Program-made: the position numbers and the translations under genes | Assembly: GCA_919902775.1 (NCBI GenBank) | Contig: CAKKRJ010000001.1 | Location: 235,133 to 299,132 of the forward strand | Length of the DNA stretch: 64,000 nt | Direction of reading: 5' to 3' | From: Burkholderiaceae bacterium | Lineage (GTDB): Bacteria; Pseudomonadota; Gammaproteobacteria; Burkholderiales; Burkholderiaceae_C | The notes under the pieces: model-generated | Databases searched by the model: none | Seen by the model: only the letters and a program-made list of their open reading frames with translations | Told to the model about the DNA's origin: nothing | In this document: in pieces, positions 1 through 8,671 of the stretch | How positions within the stretch are numbered: position 1 is the stretch's first letter | Layout of the letters: the number at the start of each line of letters is the position of its first letter

Positions 1-319
1 CTTGGGCTGGCTTTTTCAGGCGCGCTTTGGCCGGTGTTTTGCTGGGTGCCTGTGCAGGCGTCTGCTTGGTCACTGGCGTGGACGCTTTGGCCTGCTTGGC
101 GGGCTTGTCCTTTTGGGTTGGGCTGGCCTTCTTGGCTCGGCTGTCCGTCTGTGCCTGGTCGATCACCACGGCATCCACTTGGGCTTGGGGCTTGGCCGCG
201 GGCTTTTTGGACTGGGGGACCTTCTTGACAGGGTGTTCAGCCACGCTGGCGCTTGGCTGCGGTGTTGCAGCTTTGGCCACTTTGGACGCTTTCTGGCGGG
301 CGAGGGGGGCTTTTGTCAT
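1..319 (-). CDS. Lys/Ala/Pro-rich basic protein, C-terminus cut by window edge
   Basis: An open frame with no stop runs from an ATG at 319 to the window edge, giving 106 residues of an incomplete protein. It is almost entirely Lys, Ala, Pro, Gln, Ser and Thr, with repeated K-A-K and P-A-K motifs. It looks disordered and strongly basic and has no signal peptide or membrane segment. An ATG slightly upstream at 333 hits a stop after five codons, so 319 is the likely start, although no clear ribosome site is visible. It lies 17 bp after the DamX-like gene and may be the last gene of the flagellar operon. Nucleic-acid binding is possible from composition, but no family is recognised. Confidence 0.5.
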   Translation of the reverse strand, partial: MTKAPLARQKASKVAKAATPQPSASVAEHPVKKVPQSKKPAAKPQAQVDAVVIDQAQTDSRAKKASPTQKDKPAKQAKASTPVTKQTPAQAPSKTPAKARLKKPAQ

Positions 320-336
320 CGGATTGCTTTCATGGC

Positions 337-1725
337 TCAGGTCGGGCTTTTGAGCTGTTCTTGCAAACTGCGTGTAGTGCGAACCCAGCTTCTGGGGATG
401 CCGGGACGCTTGGAGGCCTCGTAGCCTTGACCCACGTCGCTGAAGGGGCCTGAAACGATCACGAAATGGGCCAGTTTTTCACCGGGTCGGTAAGCCGCCA
501 CGATTTGGGCTTGCTTCAAAGCCGGGTGTTTGCGCTGGATGTCCAGCACTTTTTCATAGGAGTTGGCGGTGCCGTGCTGGAGCAAAAAGCTGTTGGCGTC
601 CAGTTTTCTCAGCCAGGCTTGGCCTTCTTGTGTGCCCTCGGGGACCTCGATGGCGGACTCCGCCGGGGTTTTGGCCATGGGGGCCGGCGCGCGCTGGGCC
701 TCTTCAGGCGTGACCACGGCGGCCGTGGGCGCATTACCCGGGTTGCCGGGCAGCGTTGCAGCCGGTGTTGGCGATGGTGCTGGCGCGGGCGTTGGCAGTT
801 GGGGGCTCTTGAGTGGTGCGGCGGCCACGGGTTGGCCCGACTTCAGGCCAAACGCTTCGGGCTGAACCCACAACATCACCAACGTGGACATGACCAGGGC
901 GAAGGCCACGCCCAGCGTCAGCTTGGTGTTTTGTCGGAACCAGGTGATGCTTTGGCTCAGACCCCGGCCGGTTTGCCGCAAGGCCAGGAGGGCCGAGGCG
1001 CCGCGCTGGTGGAAAGCGCGCACCTTGCTTTGCAGCGTGGATGTCGGCGCTGGGGTCGGTTCGGCCGGTGTTTCAGCGGCGGGCGTCAGGGCACCATGGT
1101 ATGCCGCGTTCAGTTCGGGCAGTTGTTGGCGCTGGATGCGCTGGACCAATTGCTGGGTCGCGTTGGCATGGCCCTCATGGCGGGCCAGATCGAGCGCGGC
1201 TTGCGCTTGTTCTGGGGTGGGGCCTTCGATGTCCCAGCGCAAAATTTTTCGGCCAAATGCCGACAGGGGTGATTTGTCGGAATGGGTGTTGCCCGACATG
1301 AGCAAGATCGCCCGGATGTTGGCGCCGGGGAAGTTCTGGATCAAACGCGCCAGCAACTGGATTTCAGACTCTGGCAGCGTTTGCGCGTCGTGCACGAGCC
1401 AGATTTGCGCCTGGTTCACAGTGGATGTGGCTTTGACCGCCTGGTTGAGCGACTGGCTGGCCAGCACTTCGTTGAAGCGGCCCAACAAGGAGTCGGTGTT
1501 GGCGGGGAAGTACACCTCGATCCGGTGTTCTGGCGCTTGCTGACGCAAGCGGGCCAAGAGCAAGTTCACATAGTGGTCGAGCAAGGCTTCAAAGGGGCAG
1601 TACAGGGCCAGGCTCAAGCCTTCGTGGGCCACGGCATTGGCGCAGCCATCGATGCGCATGCGGTCGGCGGCACGAAAGACACAGTTGTTCAAGTTGGCGT
1701 TCTCGGGGTGGATCTGGATGTTCAT
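337..1725 (-). CDS. DamX-like membrane protein with C-terminal SPOR domain
   Basis: The protein has 462 residues. Residues 25-200 resemble the AAA+ domain of the ExeA/DamX group. A Walker-B-like segment (IWLVHDAQ, about 108-115) is followed by a sensor-like stretch, but no P-loop GxxxxGKT is present, so ATP hydrolysis is unlikely. A Pro/Ala linker leads to one membrane helix (about 268-288), a second Pro/Ala-rich linker, and a C-terminal SPOR-type fold (about 370-455). SPOR domains bind denuded peptidoglycan in the periplasm, often at septa or poles. Its ATG overlaps the flhB stop (ATGA), so it is translationally coupled to the flagellar export genes. A role in placing or anchoring the flagellum in the wall is an inference from this context. 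Confidence 0.75.
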   Translation of the reverse strand: MNIQIHPENANLNNCVFRAADRMRIDGCANAVAHEGLSLALYCPFEALLDHYVNLLLARLRQQAPEHRIEVYFPANTDSLLGRFNEVLASQSLNQAVKATSTVNQAQIWLVHDAQTLPESEIQLLARLIQNFPGANIRAILLMSGNTHSDKSPLSAFGRKILRWDIEGPTPEQAQAALDLARHEGHANATQQLVQRIQRQQLPELNAAYHGALTPAAETPAEPTPAPTSTLQSKVRAFHQRGASALLALRQTGRGLSQSITWFRQNTKLTLGVAFALVMSTLVMLWVQPEAFGLKSGQPVAAAPLKSPQLPTPAPAPSPTPAATLPGNPGNAPTAAVVTPEEAQRAPAPMAKTPAESAIEVPEGTQEGQAWLRKLDANSFLLQHGTANSYEKVLDIQRKHPALKQAQIVAAYRPGEKLAHFVIVSGPFSDVGQGYEASKRPGIPRSWVRTTRSLQEQLKSPT

Positions 1726-2885
1726 GCGCTGGCTCCCGCTTTCTCAAGCCGACTGCCGTCGGGGTTGAACTGCATGCTGGGAGGGACTTTGACTCGGGGT
1801 TTGGCTTGCGGCGGGTTCATGGGGGATGCGGCCTCCAGGCTGAAGACGTAGGCAATGACTTGCGCGACGGCGTGGTAGAGGTCTTCGGGCACTTGTTGCT
1901 CGACTTCGGTGGTGAAGTAAATGGCGCGGGCCAGCGGCGCGGCTTCGAACAAGTGCACGCCGTGCGCCTTGGCTTCTTCGCGGATCTTGGCGGCCATGTG
2001 GTCCGAGCCCTTGGCCACCATGACGGGGGCGCCATCGCCGGTGGGGTCGTATTCGAGCGCCACCGCAAAGTGTTCCGGGTTGGTGATGACCACGTCGGCG
2101 TCCTTGACGCGTTGCATCATGCGCGAGTTGGCCATTTCGCGCTGGCGTCGGCGGATCTGTGCTTTGACCTCCGGACTGCCTTCCATTTGCTTGTACTCGT
2201 CTTTGACCTCTTGTTTGGTCATGCGCAAGCGCTTGTTGAATGCGTGTTTTTGGTAAGGCACATCGATCATCGCGATGACCGCCAGGCTCAGGGCGACCCA
2301 CAATGCCGACTGCATGATCATGGAGCCGGCCGCATTGAGGGCGGGCTCGAGCCCCATCTGGCCCACCCGGATCAGGTTTTCCATGTTGGACATGAGCGAC
2401 CACCACAGCACCGACGAGACCAGGCTGAATTTGAGGATGGCTTTGCCCAGTTCTACCGCAGCATGGGCACCAAAAATGCGTTTGAGCCCGCCGAACAAGC
2501 TGAGCTTGGAACCTTTCGGGGCGACCGCGTTCAGAGAAAAAAGATAACCGCCGGTCATGCCCGAGGCCACAATGGCCGCGATCACGGTGAAGACCATGAT
2601 GGGCATCACCGTGACGAAAGCCGAGAGCGCCTGGTCGCCAAAGTGCGCGGGCAGCAGCAAGGGTTTGTGCAGCGTGGTGCGGTCAAACACAAAGCCATGG
2701 GCAAAAATGGTGGCCAGGCGCGAGACCAGCCAACCACCGGTCATCAGCAGCATCATGAGGGCGCCAATCACGATCACGGCGGCAGGCAACTCCGAAGAGC
2801 GCGCGACCTGACCGTCCTCACGGGCCTGGTTGAGTTTTCTGGCCGTCGGTTCTTCGGTTTTGTCTTGATCCGAGCCTTCAGACAT
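1722..2885 (-). CDS. flhB: Flagellar export switch protein FlhB
   Basis: This 387-residue protein is a component of the flagellar type III export gate that switches specificity from rod/hook to filament substrates. Four membrane helices fill residues 35-215, and the cytoplasmic FlhB-C domain follows. The N-terminus (DKTEEPTARKL) is typical. The self-cleavage site, normally Asn-Pro-Thr-His, reads Asn269-Pro270-Glu271-His272 here, at the same numbering as in Salmonella. The scissile Asn-Pro is intact. The C-terminus extends about 25 residues past the usual domain. The gene overlaps fliR by 8 bp and the SPOR gene by 4 bp. Confidence 0.97.
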   Translation of the reverse strand: MSEGSDQDKTEEPTARKLNQAREDGQVARSSELPAAVIVIGALMMLLMTGGWLVSRLATIFAHGFVFDRTTLHKPLLLPAHFGDQALSAFVTVMPIMVFTVIAAIVASGMTGGYLFSLNAVAPKGSKLSLFGGLKRIFGAHAAVELGKAILKFSLVSSVLWWSLMSNMENLIRVGQMGLEPALNAAGSMIMQSALWVALSLAVIAMIDVPYQKHAFNKRLRMTKQEVKDEYKQMEGSPEVKAQIRRRQREMANSRMMQRVKDADVVITNPEHFAVALEYDPTGDGAPVMVAKGSDHMAAKIREEAKAHGVHLFEAAPLARAIYFTTEVEQQVPEDLYHAVAQVIAYVFSLEAASPMNPPQAKPRVKVPPSMQFNPDGSRLEKAGASA

Positions 2886-3654
2886 GGGCCACCCCCATCA
2901 CGTCGCGCAGCACGTTGAACCCCTGGACCCAAAGCCAATCGATGCGCGCACCGATGCTTTCCATGGAGATGATCAAAATCAGGAAGCCCGCGATGATCAT
3001 CGCGGGGAATCCGACGGCAAAAATATTCAGGCTGGGTGCCGCCCGGGTGACCATGCCCAGGCCGACGTTGATGAACAGCAGGGAGACCATCACCGGCAAG
3101 GCCATCAACACCGCGCCCAGAAAAACCATGGAACTCCACTGGAGCACACGCCCATAGACGTTCTGATTCAGGATGGAGGTGCCGATTGGCAGCGAGTGAA
3201 AGGATTCGGAGATCAGCCCCAGCAAGATGGCGTGACCCCCAAAGCCGACAAAAATGAGGGTGGACATGACGATCATCAACTGGGAGATGACCGGCACGTT
3301 GCCCATGTTGGGGTCCATCATGTTGGCCATGGACAGGCCCATGGCCGCGGCAATGCTTTGGCCGCCAACCACCATGGCCGCCACCACCACTTGCAAGATG
3401 AGGCCCATGACCGAGCCGATCATGATCTGGTTGAACACCTCCAGCAGCCCCGGTGCGGTGGAAGGGTCGAGCACAGGCCAGGCGTGCAGGGGGTAAATCA
3501 GCCAGGCCAGGACCAGCGCCATCAAAATCCGCAGCCGCAGGTTGAAGGCATTCAGCGAAAAAATGGGGGCGGTGATCAGCAAGGCCGAAATGCGCAGCAT
3601 GGGCCACAGAAAGGTATAAAACCTTTCAATGACGTCGGCTGCCAGGAAGTTCAT
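2878..3654 (-). CDS. fliR: Flagellar export gate protein FliR
   Basis: The protein has 258 residues and about six hydrophobic segments, a typical FliR length. With FliP and FliQ it forms the helical export gate core in the centre of the MS ring. It begins MNFLAADVIERF and contains the family's Met-rich central loop (MANMMDPNMGN, about 120). It sits between fliQ, 18 bp upstream, and flhB, with an 8 bp overlap. The order fliP-fliQ-fliR-flhB matches the canonical export-gate operon. Confidence 0.96.
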   Translation of the reverse strand: MNFLAADVIERFYTFLWPMLRISALLITAPIFSLNAFNLRLRILMALVLAWLIYPLHAWPVLDPSTAPGLLEVFNQIMIGSVMGLILQVVVAAMVVGGQSIAAAMGLSMANMMDPNMGNVPVISQLMIVMSTLIFVGFGGHAILLGLISESFHSLPIGTSILNQNVYGRVLQWSSMVFLGAVLMALPVMVSLLFINVGLGMVTRAAPSLNIFAVGFPAMIIAGFLILIISMESIGARIDWLWVQGFNVLRDVMGVAHV

Positions 3655-3672
3655 GGTGGGTCAGCCCCGTGC

Positions 3673-3942
3673 TCAGGAGAACAAGGTCGGGATGCGCAGA
3701 AAAATGCTGCGCGTGAAGTCGATCAGCGTGACCAGTTGCCAGCTGCCAAAAACCAGCAAGGCCAAGGCCAGGGCGATCAGTTTGGGGATGAAGCTCAGCG
3801 TCATCTCGTTGATCGATGTGGCGGCCTGGATGATGCCGATGACCAGACCCACGGCCAGGGCCACACCCAGCAAGGGGGCGCACACCAGCACGGCGGTCCA
3901 CATGGCATGCCGTCCCAAATCAATGACCATCGCGGTGTCCAT
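3673..3942 (-). CDS. fliQ: Flagellar export gate protein FliQ
   Basis: This is an 89-residue protein with two membrane helices, the normal FliQ size, and it packs around the FliP/FliR core. An in-frame ATG lies further upstream at 4002. The start at 3942 is preferred because an AAGGAG site precedes it at good spacing and the mature family begins at this residue. The loop between the helices holds the conserved charged and polar stretch (QAATSINEMTLSFIPK). It starts 11 bp after the fliP stop. Confidence 0.95.
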   Translation of the reverse strand: MDTAMVIDLGRHAMWTAVLVCAPLLGVALAVGLVIGIIQAATSINEMTLSFIPKLIALALALLVFGSWQLVTLIDFTRSIFLRIPTLFS

Positions 3943-3953
3943 GGTGTTCTCCT

Positions 3954-4706
3954 TCAGGGCATGGCAAAGCTGGCGGCCAGCGAGCCCATGATCAGGCTCC
4001 AACCATCCACCAGCACAAACAACATCAGCTTGAACGGCATCGAAATCATCATGGGCGACAGCATCATCATGCCCATGGACATCAAGACGCTGGCCACGAT
4101 CAGGTCGATCACGACAAAGGGGATGTAAATCAGGAAACCGATGGTGAAGGCGCTTTTCAGCTCAGAGGTCAGGAACGCCGGCACCAAGGTCATGAAGGGC
4201 ACATCCTGGGAGCTGGTCACGCCCTTGTTGCGCGCCACTTCTACGAACATGGCGATATCGTCTTCGCGGGTTTGCAGCATCATGAAAGCCCGGATCGGTT
4301 TTTCGGCCGCGGCCAGGGCCTTGTCGAACGACAGCCCCTGGTTCATGTAGGGCAGCAGGGCGTTTTGGTAAACATCGTTCAGCACCGGAGACATGACAAA
4401 CAGCGTCAGGAACAGGGACAGCCCGACGATGACCATGTTGGGCGGGGTCTGACCGGTGCCCAGGGCTTGGCGCAAGATCGACATGACGATCACGATGCGC
4501 ACGAACGCGGTCATCATCAGCAGCAAGGAGGGCAGCACCGACAAGGTGGTCATCAAGGCCAGCAACTGCAGCGTGATGCTGTATTGCGTGCCTTTGCCGG
4601 TGTTGCTGCTGGTGATGGCCGGCAGGTCAGGCGCGGCTTGCGCCAGGGCAGGCAGCAGGCCCACCAGCAGGGTGAGGATCAGGCCAAGGCAGACGGAGCG
4701 CTTCAT
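3954..4706 (-). CDS. fliP: Flagellar export gate protein FliP
   Basis: The protein has 250 residues. A cleavable signal peptide (about 1-24) is followed by the FliP signature around residues 45-110 (TAFVRIVIVMSILRQALG, then TPPNMVIVGLSLFLT) and C-terminal membrane helices. Five copies assemble the pore of the type III export gate. Its ATG overlaps the fliO stop by four bases, giving tight coupling to the protein that helps FliP assemble. Confidence 0.97.
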   Translation of the reverse strand: MKRSVCLGLILTLLVGLLPALAQAAPDLPAITSSNTGKGTQYSITLQLLALMTTLSVLPSLLLMMTAFVRIVIVMSILRQALGTGQTPPNMVIVGLSLFLTLFVMSPVLNDVYQNALLPYMNQGLSFDKALAAAEKPIRAFMMLQTREDDIAMFVEVARNKGVTSSQDVPFMTLVPAFLTSELKSAFTIGFLIYIPFVVIDLIVASVLMSMGMMMLSPMMISMPFKLMLFVLVDGWSLIMGSLAASFAMP

Positions 4707-5017
4707 GGGGTGTTTGTTTTTTCAGGGGATGGGGCGGCTGTGCCACCAGCTTCAGGCCAGGGCGTCAGGACGGTCATTTGTTGCGCGGTGACGCCCACCA
4801 GGATCTCTCGGTCATCGACCCGGATCAGCATGATTTTTTGCCGGGTTCCGACAGACAGGGTTTCCAGTGTTTGCAGTCGCTGTGTGTTTTTGCGCAGCAG
4901 CGAAGCGCCGCCTTGCAGTTTACGCAGGGTCCACAACAGGGTCAGCAGCAAACCAATGACGAAAATGAAGCTGAACAGGTATTGCAGCCAGTCTCCCAAT
5001 GTCCATACCGAGTTCAT
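4703..5017 (-). CDS. fliO: Flagellar export assembly factor FliO
   Basis: This is a 104-residue protein with one N-terminal membrane helix (about 14-31) and a short basic cytoplasmic domain. The domain contains the family pattern of a hydrophobic core followed by VGxRQKIMLIRVDDREILVG. FliO stabilises the FliP ring during export gate assembly. It lies 17 bp after fliN and overlaps fliP by 4 bp. FliO is poorly conserved in general, so context contributes to the call. Confidence 0.9.
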   Translation of the reverse strand: MNSVWTLGDWLQYLFSFIFVIGLLLTLLWTLRKLQGGASLLRKNTQRLQTLETLSVGTRQKIMLIRVDDREILVGVTAQQMTVLTPWPEAGGTAAPSPEKTNTP

Positions 5018-5034
5018 GCCAGTGCCGCTTCAGA

Positions 5035-5343
5035 TCAGAGGTTTTCGAGCCGTTCGGAGGCGGGCACCACGCGTGTCAGGCGAATGCCGTACCGGTCATT
5101 GACCAGCACCACTTCGCCTTGCGCCACCACGGTGTTGTTGACCAGCAAATTCAGCGGTTCACCCGCGATGCGGTCAAGCTCGACCACGCTGCCCTGGGTC
5201 AGGCGCATCAGATCCCGGATCTTGATGATGGCGCGGCCGACCTCGATGGACAGGGTGACGGGGATGTTTTGTAAAACATCCGTGTGGATCTGGCCTTTGT
5301 CGCCGGCTTCCGGGCTGAATTCGTTGGTGATCATTTCGCTCAT
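5035..5343 (-). CDS. fliN: Flagellar motor switch protein FliN
   Basis: This 102-residue protein is a single SpoA/FliN domain. It has the core IPVTLSIEVGRAIIKIRDL and ends with the conserved NDRYGIRLTRVV segment. It is a C-ring component that binds FliM and FliH and takes part in direction switching and substrate delivery. The short N-terminal extension (about 20 residues) is usual for betaproteobacterial FliN. It follows fliM by 21 bp. Confidence 0.96.
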   Translation of the reverse strand: MSEMITNEFSPEAGDKGQIHTDVLQNIPVTLSIEVGRAIIKIRDLMRLTQGSVVELDRIAGEPLNLLVNNTVVAQGEVVLVNDRYGIRLTRVVPASERLENL

Positions 5344-5364
5344 AAGCGCTCCTCAATGTGGGGG

Positions 5365-6369
5365 TCAGACGGGGGTGTTGGGGCTGATGGCCTGGACGAT
5401 TTTGACCGCCACCTGGCTGCCCATGGCGCCCACCTCGACGTCGTAAACGGGCATGTCTTCGATGAGGGCCCTGGCTGATTCTGTTTTTTTGAATGGCAAC
5501 ACATCGCCCGGCTCCATGGTTTGAAGCTGGTGCAGCGACAGACTGAGTTTGCCCAGCAGCACCTGGACTTCCAGATCGGCATCCCGCACGGCATCGGCCA
5601 GTTGGCTGTGCCAAACCTTGTCGGACTCTTCATTGCCGTCGCCGGTTTGCACGCGGCTGCGCAGCAAATCACGCACGGGTTTGAGCGCCACATAGGGGAT
5701 CACCATGTCAATGAAACCGGCCCCTTGGGGTGAGGCATCGGACTCGAAACGGCTGAGCACCACCAAGTCGTTTTCGTCTGCAATTTGTGCAAATTGGGGG
5801 TTGATCTCTGAGCTGACATGCTCAAAATCAATCGGTGAGACCGGCGACCAGGCTTCTTTGAACGATCGGAACAAGACCTGAAGAATGATTTTGATGATGC
5901 GTGTCTCGGTGGGCGTGAACAGCCGGCCCGGAGGCAGTTGGCCCACGCCGCGGCCAAAGCCGCCAAAAAAACTGTCCAAAGAGCTGAACACCACCGTGGG
6001 GTCGATCACCACCATGGCATAGCCACGCAGGGGCGCCATGCGGATGACGTTCACCGACAGGGGGGCCTTCAGGTCCTTGATGTAATCGCCAAAGCGCACG
6101 ATCTGCGCCCGGGTGGGGTTCACCCTGGGGCTGGTGCGCAGCACTTCCAGCATGCCCAGACGGAACATGCGGATGAAGCGCTCGTTGATCATGTCCAGGG
6201 AGGCGACGTTCACCCCCAGGCTGCTGTCCTCTGCGGCCAAGTCGTGTTTGCGCACCTGGACATCCAGGTTGTAGCCGGTGTCGACGTCCATGCTGCCATC
6301 GTTGAAGCTGGCCGACAAAGCGGCCAGTTCTTCCGGTGACAAGAGGTTTTGGGTATCAGCCATGGTCAT
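5365..6369 (-). CDS. fliM: Flagellar motor switch protein FliM
   Basis: The protein has up to 334 residues. The N-terminal CheY-P-binding peptide (LLSPEELAALS) is followed by the CheC-like middle domain, including the signature MINERFIRMFRLGMLEVLRTSPR (about residues 60-82), and a C-terminal SpoA domain that pairs with FliN. Two ATGs, at 6369 and 6363, fit equally well and neither has a strong ribosome site. It sits in the C-ring and transmits the chemotaxis signal. Confidence 0.96.
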   Translation of the reverse strand: MTMADTQNLLSPEELAALSASFNDGSMDVDTGYNLDVQVRKHDLAAEDSSLGVNVASLDMINERFIRMFRLGMLEVLRTSPRVNPTRAQIVRFGDYIKDLKAPLSVNVIRMAPLRGYAMVVIDPTVVFSSLDSFFGGFGRGVGQLPPGRLFTPTETRIIKIILQVLFRSFKEAWSPVSPIDFEHVSSEINPQFAQIADENDLVVLSRFESDASPQGAGFIDMVIPYVALKPVRDLLRSRVQTGDGNEESDKVWHSQLADAVRDADLEVQVLLGKLSLSLHQLQTMEPGDVLPFKKTESARALIEDMPVYDVEVGAMGSQVAVKIVQAISPNTPV

Positions 6370-6392
6370 GCAATTGGGTCAGAAGGGGCGGC

Positions 6393-6974
6393 TCACTGCA
6401 CCACAAAACTGGTGAAGAACACCTCTTCGATGCCACCGAAGTCTTCGTACTTTTGCAAAACAGCGTTCATTTCTTCGCGGATCGTGGCGGCCAGCTCTTT
6501 GCGGAATTCGGGTTTGGCCAGATCGGCTTCGGTCATTTGGCGCATGGCATCCAGGGCCACGGAGCGCAGGGCGAACTCGTGTTTTTTGGCATTCTTGAAA
6601 ACGCGCTCGTCGTAGTGCGTCATGATGGCCAGGTTCAGTTGAATCACCTTGCGGGTGTTGGTCAGGTTCGAGACCAAGGGCTTTTCCAGTTCCATGTAAC
6701 TGTTTTCAAAGCGCTTGAGCTCGGGGGTCTCCTTGGCCACCTTTTGCGGTGGTCCGGGTTCGCTGGCACCTGCTTTGCTGTCGGCTGCACCTTCTTCCAG
6801 GTGTTTGAGCTTCTCTTCGGCGGCGTGGGTGTCTTTCTTGTCAAAGAAACCCGTGACAAACATCGTGCCCACGGCGGTGCCCGCCAGCAACAAAATGGCC
6901 ACCAATGCGATCACGATGATTTTGATCAGTGGCGATTTCTTTTTGCCTTCAACTTCTATTTCTTCGTCTGCCAT
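6393..6974 (-). CDS. fliL: Flagellar basal body-associated protein FliL
   Basis: The protein has 193 residues. A basic cytoplasmic N-terminus, one membrane helix (about 17-38), an acidic Ala/Lys linker and a periplasmic FliL domain ending in FTSFVVQ are visible. FliL surrounds stator units and supports torque or stator retention. An AAGGA site precedes the ATG. It lies 24 bp after fliK and 23 bp before fliM. Confidence 0.94.
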   Translation of the reverse strand: MADEEIEVEGKKKSPLIKIIVIALVAILLLAGTAVGTMFVTGFFDKKDTHAAEEKLKHLEEGAADSKAGASEPGPPQKVAKETPELKRFENSYMELEKPLVSNLTNTRKVIQLNLAIMTHYDERVFKNAKKHEFALRSVALDAMRQMTEADLAKPEFRKELAATIREEMNAVLQKYEDFGGIEEVFFTSFVVQ

Positions 6975-6998
6975 GTTGGTTCCTTGATTGATTGCGTG

Positions 6999-8564
6999 TC
7001 AAACCAGCACATCCCAGCCGTCTTGGCCCATTTTGATGCGCGGGACAGGGACGGAAGGGGGAGCCACAGGGCTTGGGTCGTTTTTCCCGGTCATGCTCGA
7101 TTTTGACATTTGTTCGGGTGTCGATTCTCCGCCACGTTGTTGGGTCTGCCCACCGCCTACCTGGAACGAAGCAACATCCATGCCCATTCCGTTCAGGGTG
7201 TCTTTGAGTTTGGACATGCCGTCTTGCAGCAGTTCACGGGTCACGGCTTGCGATGCCGTGAACACCGCATCGATTTCGCCGCTGCGCATGCGCATCTCCA
7301 CTTCAATGTGGCCCAGTGTGGCGGGCCGCAGCGACAGTTTCAGGTGCCATTGGCCTTTTTCTATTTCAGACAAGATGCGTTGACCGACCGCCTGGCCCAT
7401 TTTCTCGGCCAGGTTCTGCACATTTTCGCTGCGCTGCGCGTTGCCCGATTCGGGGGCGGAGGCGCTGGCATCCGGGTTTTGCGCATCCAGGCGCGCGCTG
7501 GCTGCCAGGTCCAACCGTTGTCCGGTGTGTCCGGACAGTGGGGTGGGGTGCGCGCCCGCAGACGCCGCGGCACCACTTTCTGCGCCCATTTCGGCAAGTC
7601 CCAGGCTTTCCAGCAGTTCCTGCGTGGCGGCATCCGTCAAGTCCAGTTCGCTCTCTGCGATGGCGGTTTTGTTGGCAGGCGCTTCTTTGCCTGGCGTGAC
7701 GGCCTGGGCGTGGCGCAGCATCCAGACGGCGGCAGGTGCAGGCGGGGTTTGCAGCTGGATGGGCATGGCCGGGGTCTCGGCCAAGGCCTGTGCCGTGGGG
7801 GTGGCAGCATTGGCTTTGTCGGTGGGCTGGGCCATGGCCCACAGCGCGGCTGTGGTCAGGGTGGTGCTGTTCAGGCCATTGCCATCGACCGGCAGGTCGG
7901 GCTGGACCGCGCCAGTGGCGGCCATGGGCGCTTCGGGTGGCGCGATGGACAAGCCTGCGGTGGAGGGGAGGGCTGACGCTGCCAGCATGCTTGTCGCCGT
8001 TTCGGTGCTGGACAGGCTCGACACGCCAGACAGTTCCGGGCCGCCTGCGCCTGCAAACTGGGTTGCGCCTTGGGCTGGCAGTCCCAACGGCGCTGAGCCC
8101 ATGAGCCATTGCACGGCGGTTTCGTCCAGGCCTTGTGAGCGGGCGAAGGCTTCCAGGCTTTGCTCATCCGGCGCAGCGGTTTCTGCCGTGATGACATTCA
8201 GGTGGGGACCCAGATGGACGGCTTTCAAAAAATCACCACCCCAGGCGGCGTTGAATCCGGACAGGCCGAGCGGGGCTTCGGCAAGCTCTTGCCCCTGGGC
8301 GGCGGCTGTCTCGGCCGACAGGCCGGATGCCAGGTCAGCGGCTGACCCGGTGCCCCTGGGACCGGGCGCGCCAGAGGGGGGCATGATTTCTGACATGACC
8401 AAGCCAAACTCGGACCCTTCGGTGCGCGGGTTTTGGCCGTTTTTGAGCGCTAAAGAATCGCTTTTGGAGGCGTTGGCTGTTCGGCTGGGGGAGTCAATCA
8501 AAGCAATGGTCATGGCGTTGCGTCTTGTAGGGGGTTCTGACGGGGTCTCAAAGTCCTCTTGCAT
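6999..8564 (-). CDS. fliK: Flagellar hook-length control protein FliK
   Basis: The protein has about 521 residues. A long low-complexity Ala/Pro/Thr/Ser-rich ruler region is followed by the C-terminal Flg_hook domain (about residues 385-465, core LSLRPATLGHIEVEMRMRSG). The domain interacts with FlhB to stop hook growth. An ATG at 8573 is also in frame, but the AAGGA sequence abuts it directly. The ATG at 8564 has correct spacing and is chosen. The gene is the first of the minus-strand operon and is preceded by a -24/-12 promoter. Confidence 0.93.
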   Translation of the reverse strand: MQEDFETPSEPPTRRNAMTIALIDSPSRTANASKSDSLALKNGQNPRTEGSEFGLVMSEIMPPSGAPGPRGTGSAADLASGLSAETAAAQGQELAEAPLGLSGFNAAWGGDFLKAVHLGPHLNVITAETAAPDEQSLEAFARSQGLDETAVQWLMGSAPLGLPAQGATQFAGAGGPELSGVSSLSSTETATSMLAASALPSTAGLSIAPPEAPMAATGAVQPDLPVDGNGLNSTTLTTAALWAMAQPTDKANAATPTAQALAETPAMPIQLQTPPAPAAVWMLRHAQAVTPGKEAPANKTAIAESELDLTDAATQELLESLGLAEMGAESGAAASAGAHPTPLSGHTGQRLDLAASARLDAQNPDASASAPESGNAQRSENVQNLAEKMGQAVGQRILSEIEKGQWHLKLSLRPATLGHIEVEMRMRSGEIDAVFTASQAVTRELLQDGMSKLKDTLNGMGMDVASFQVGGGQTQQRGGESTPEQMSKSSMTGKNDPSPVAPPSVPVPRIKMGQDGWDVLV

Positions 8565-8606
8565 GGCGGCCATTCCTTGCCGCTCATCCGAGGGATAGGC
8601 TTATTG

Positions 8607-8622
8607 AGCAATTTACGCACCA
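8607..8622 (-). promoter_or_regulatory. Sigma-54 (-24/-12) promoter for fliK operon
   Basis: On the minus strand the sequence reads TGGTGCGTAAATTGCT. This matches the TGGCACG-N4-TTGCW consensus except at two positions inside the -24 half, and the invariant GG and GC dinucleotides have the right spacing. The predicted start near 8597 leaves a leader of about 33 nt before the chosen fliK start. A second, near-perfect sigma-54 promoter faces the other way 50 bp away. Confidence 0.7.
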
Positions 8623-8641
8623 GCTTTTGGAGGGTGTTGGG

Positions 8642-8661
8642 CATCCCCTCCTTTGGGGGTG
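8642..8661. promoter_or_regulatory. Inverted repeat between the divergent flagellar promoters
   Basis: CATCCCC and GGGGGTG form a 7 bp stem (one G-T pair) around a 6-nt loop, roughly midway between the two sigma-54 promoters. It could be a binding site for a shared activator of the FleQ/FlrC type or simply a hairpin. It is the only dyad in this intergenic region. No activator gene is present in the window to support the assignment. Confidence 0.3.
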
Positions 8662-8671
8662 TCGGTTTGCA

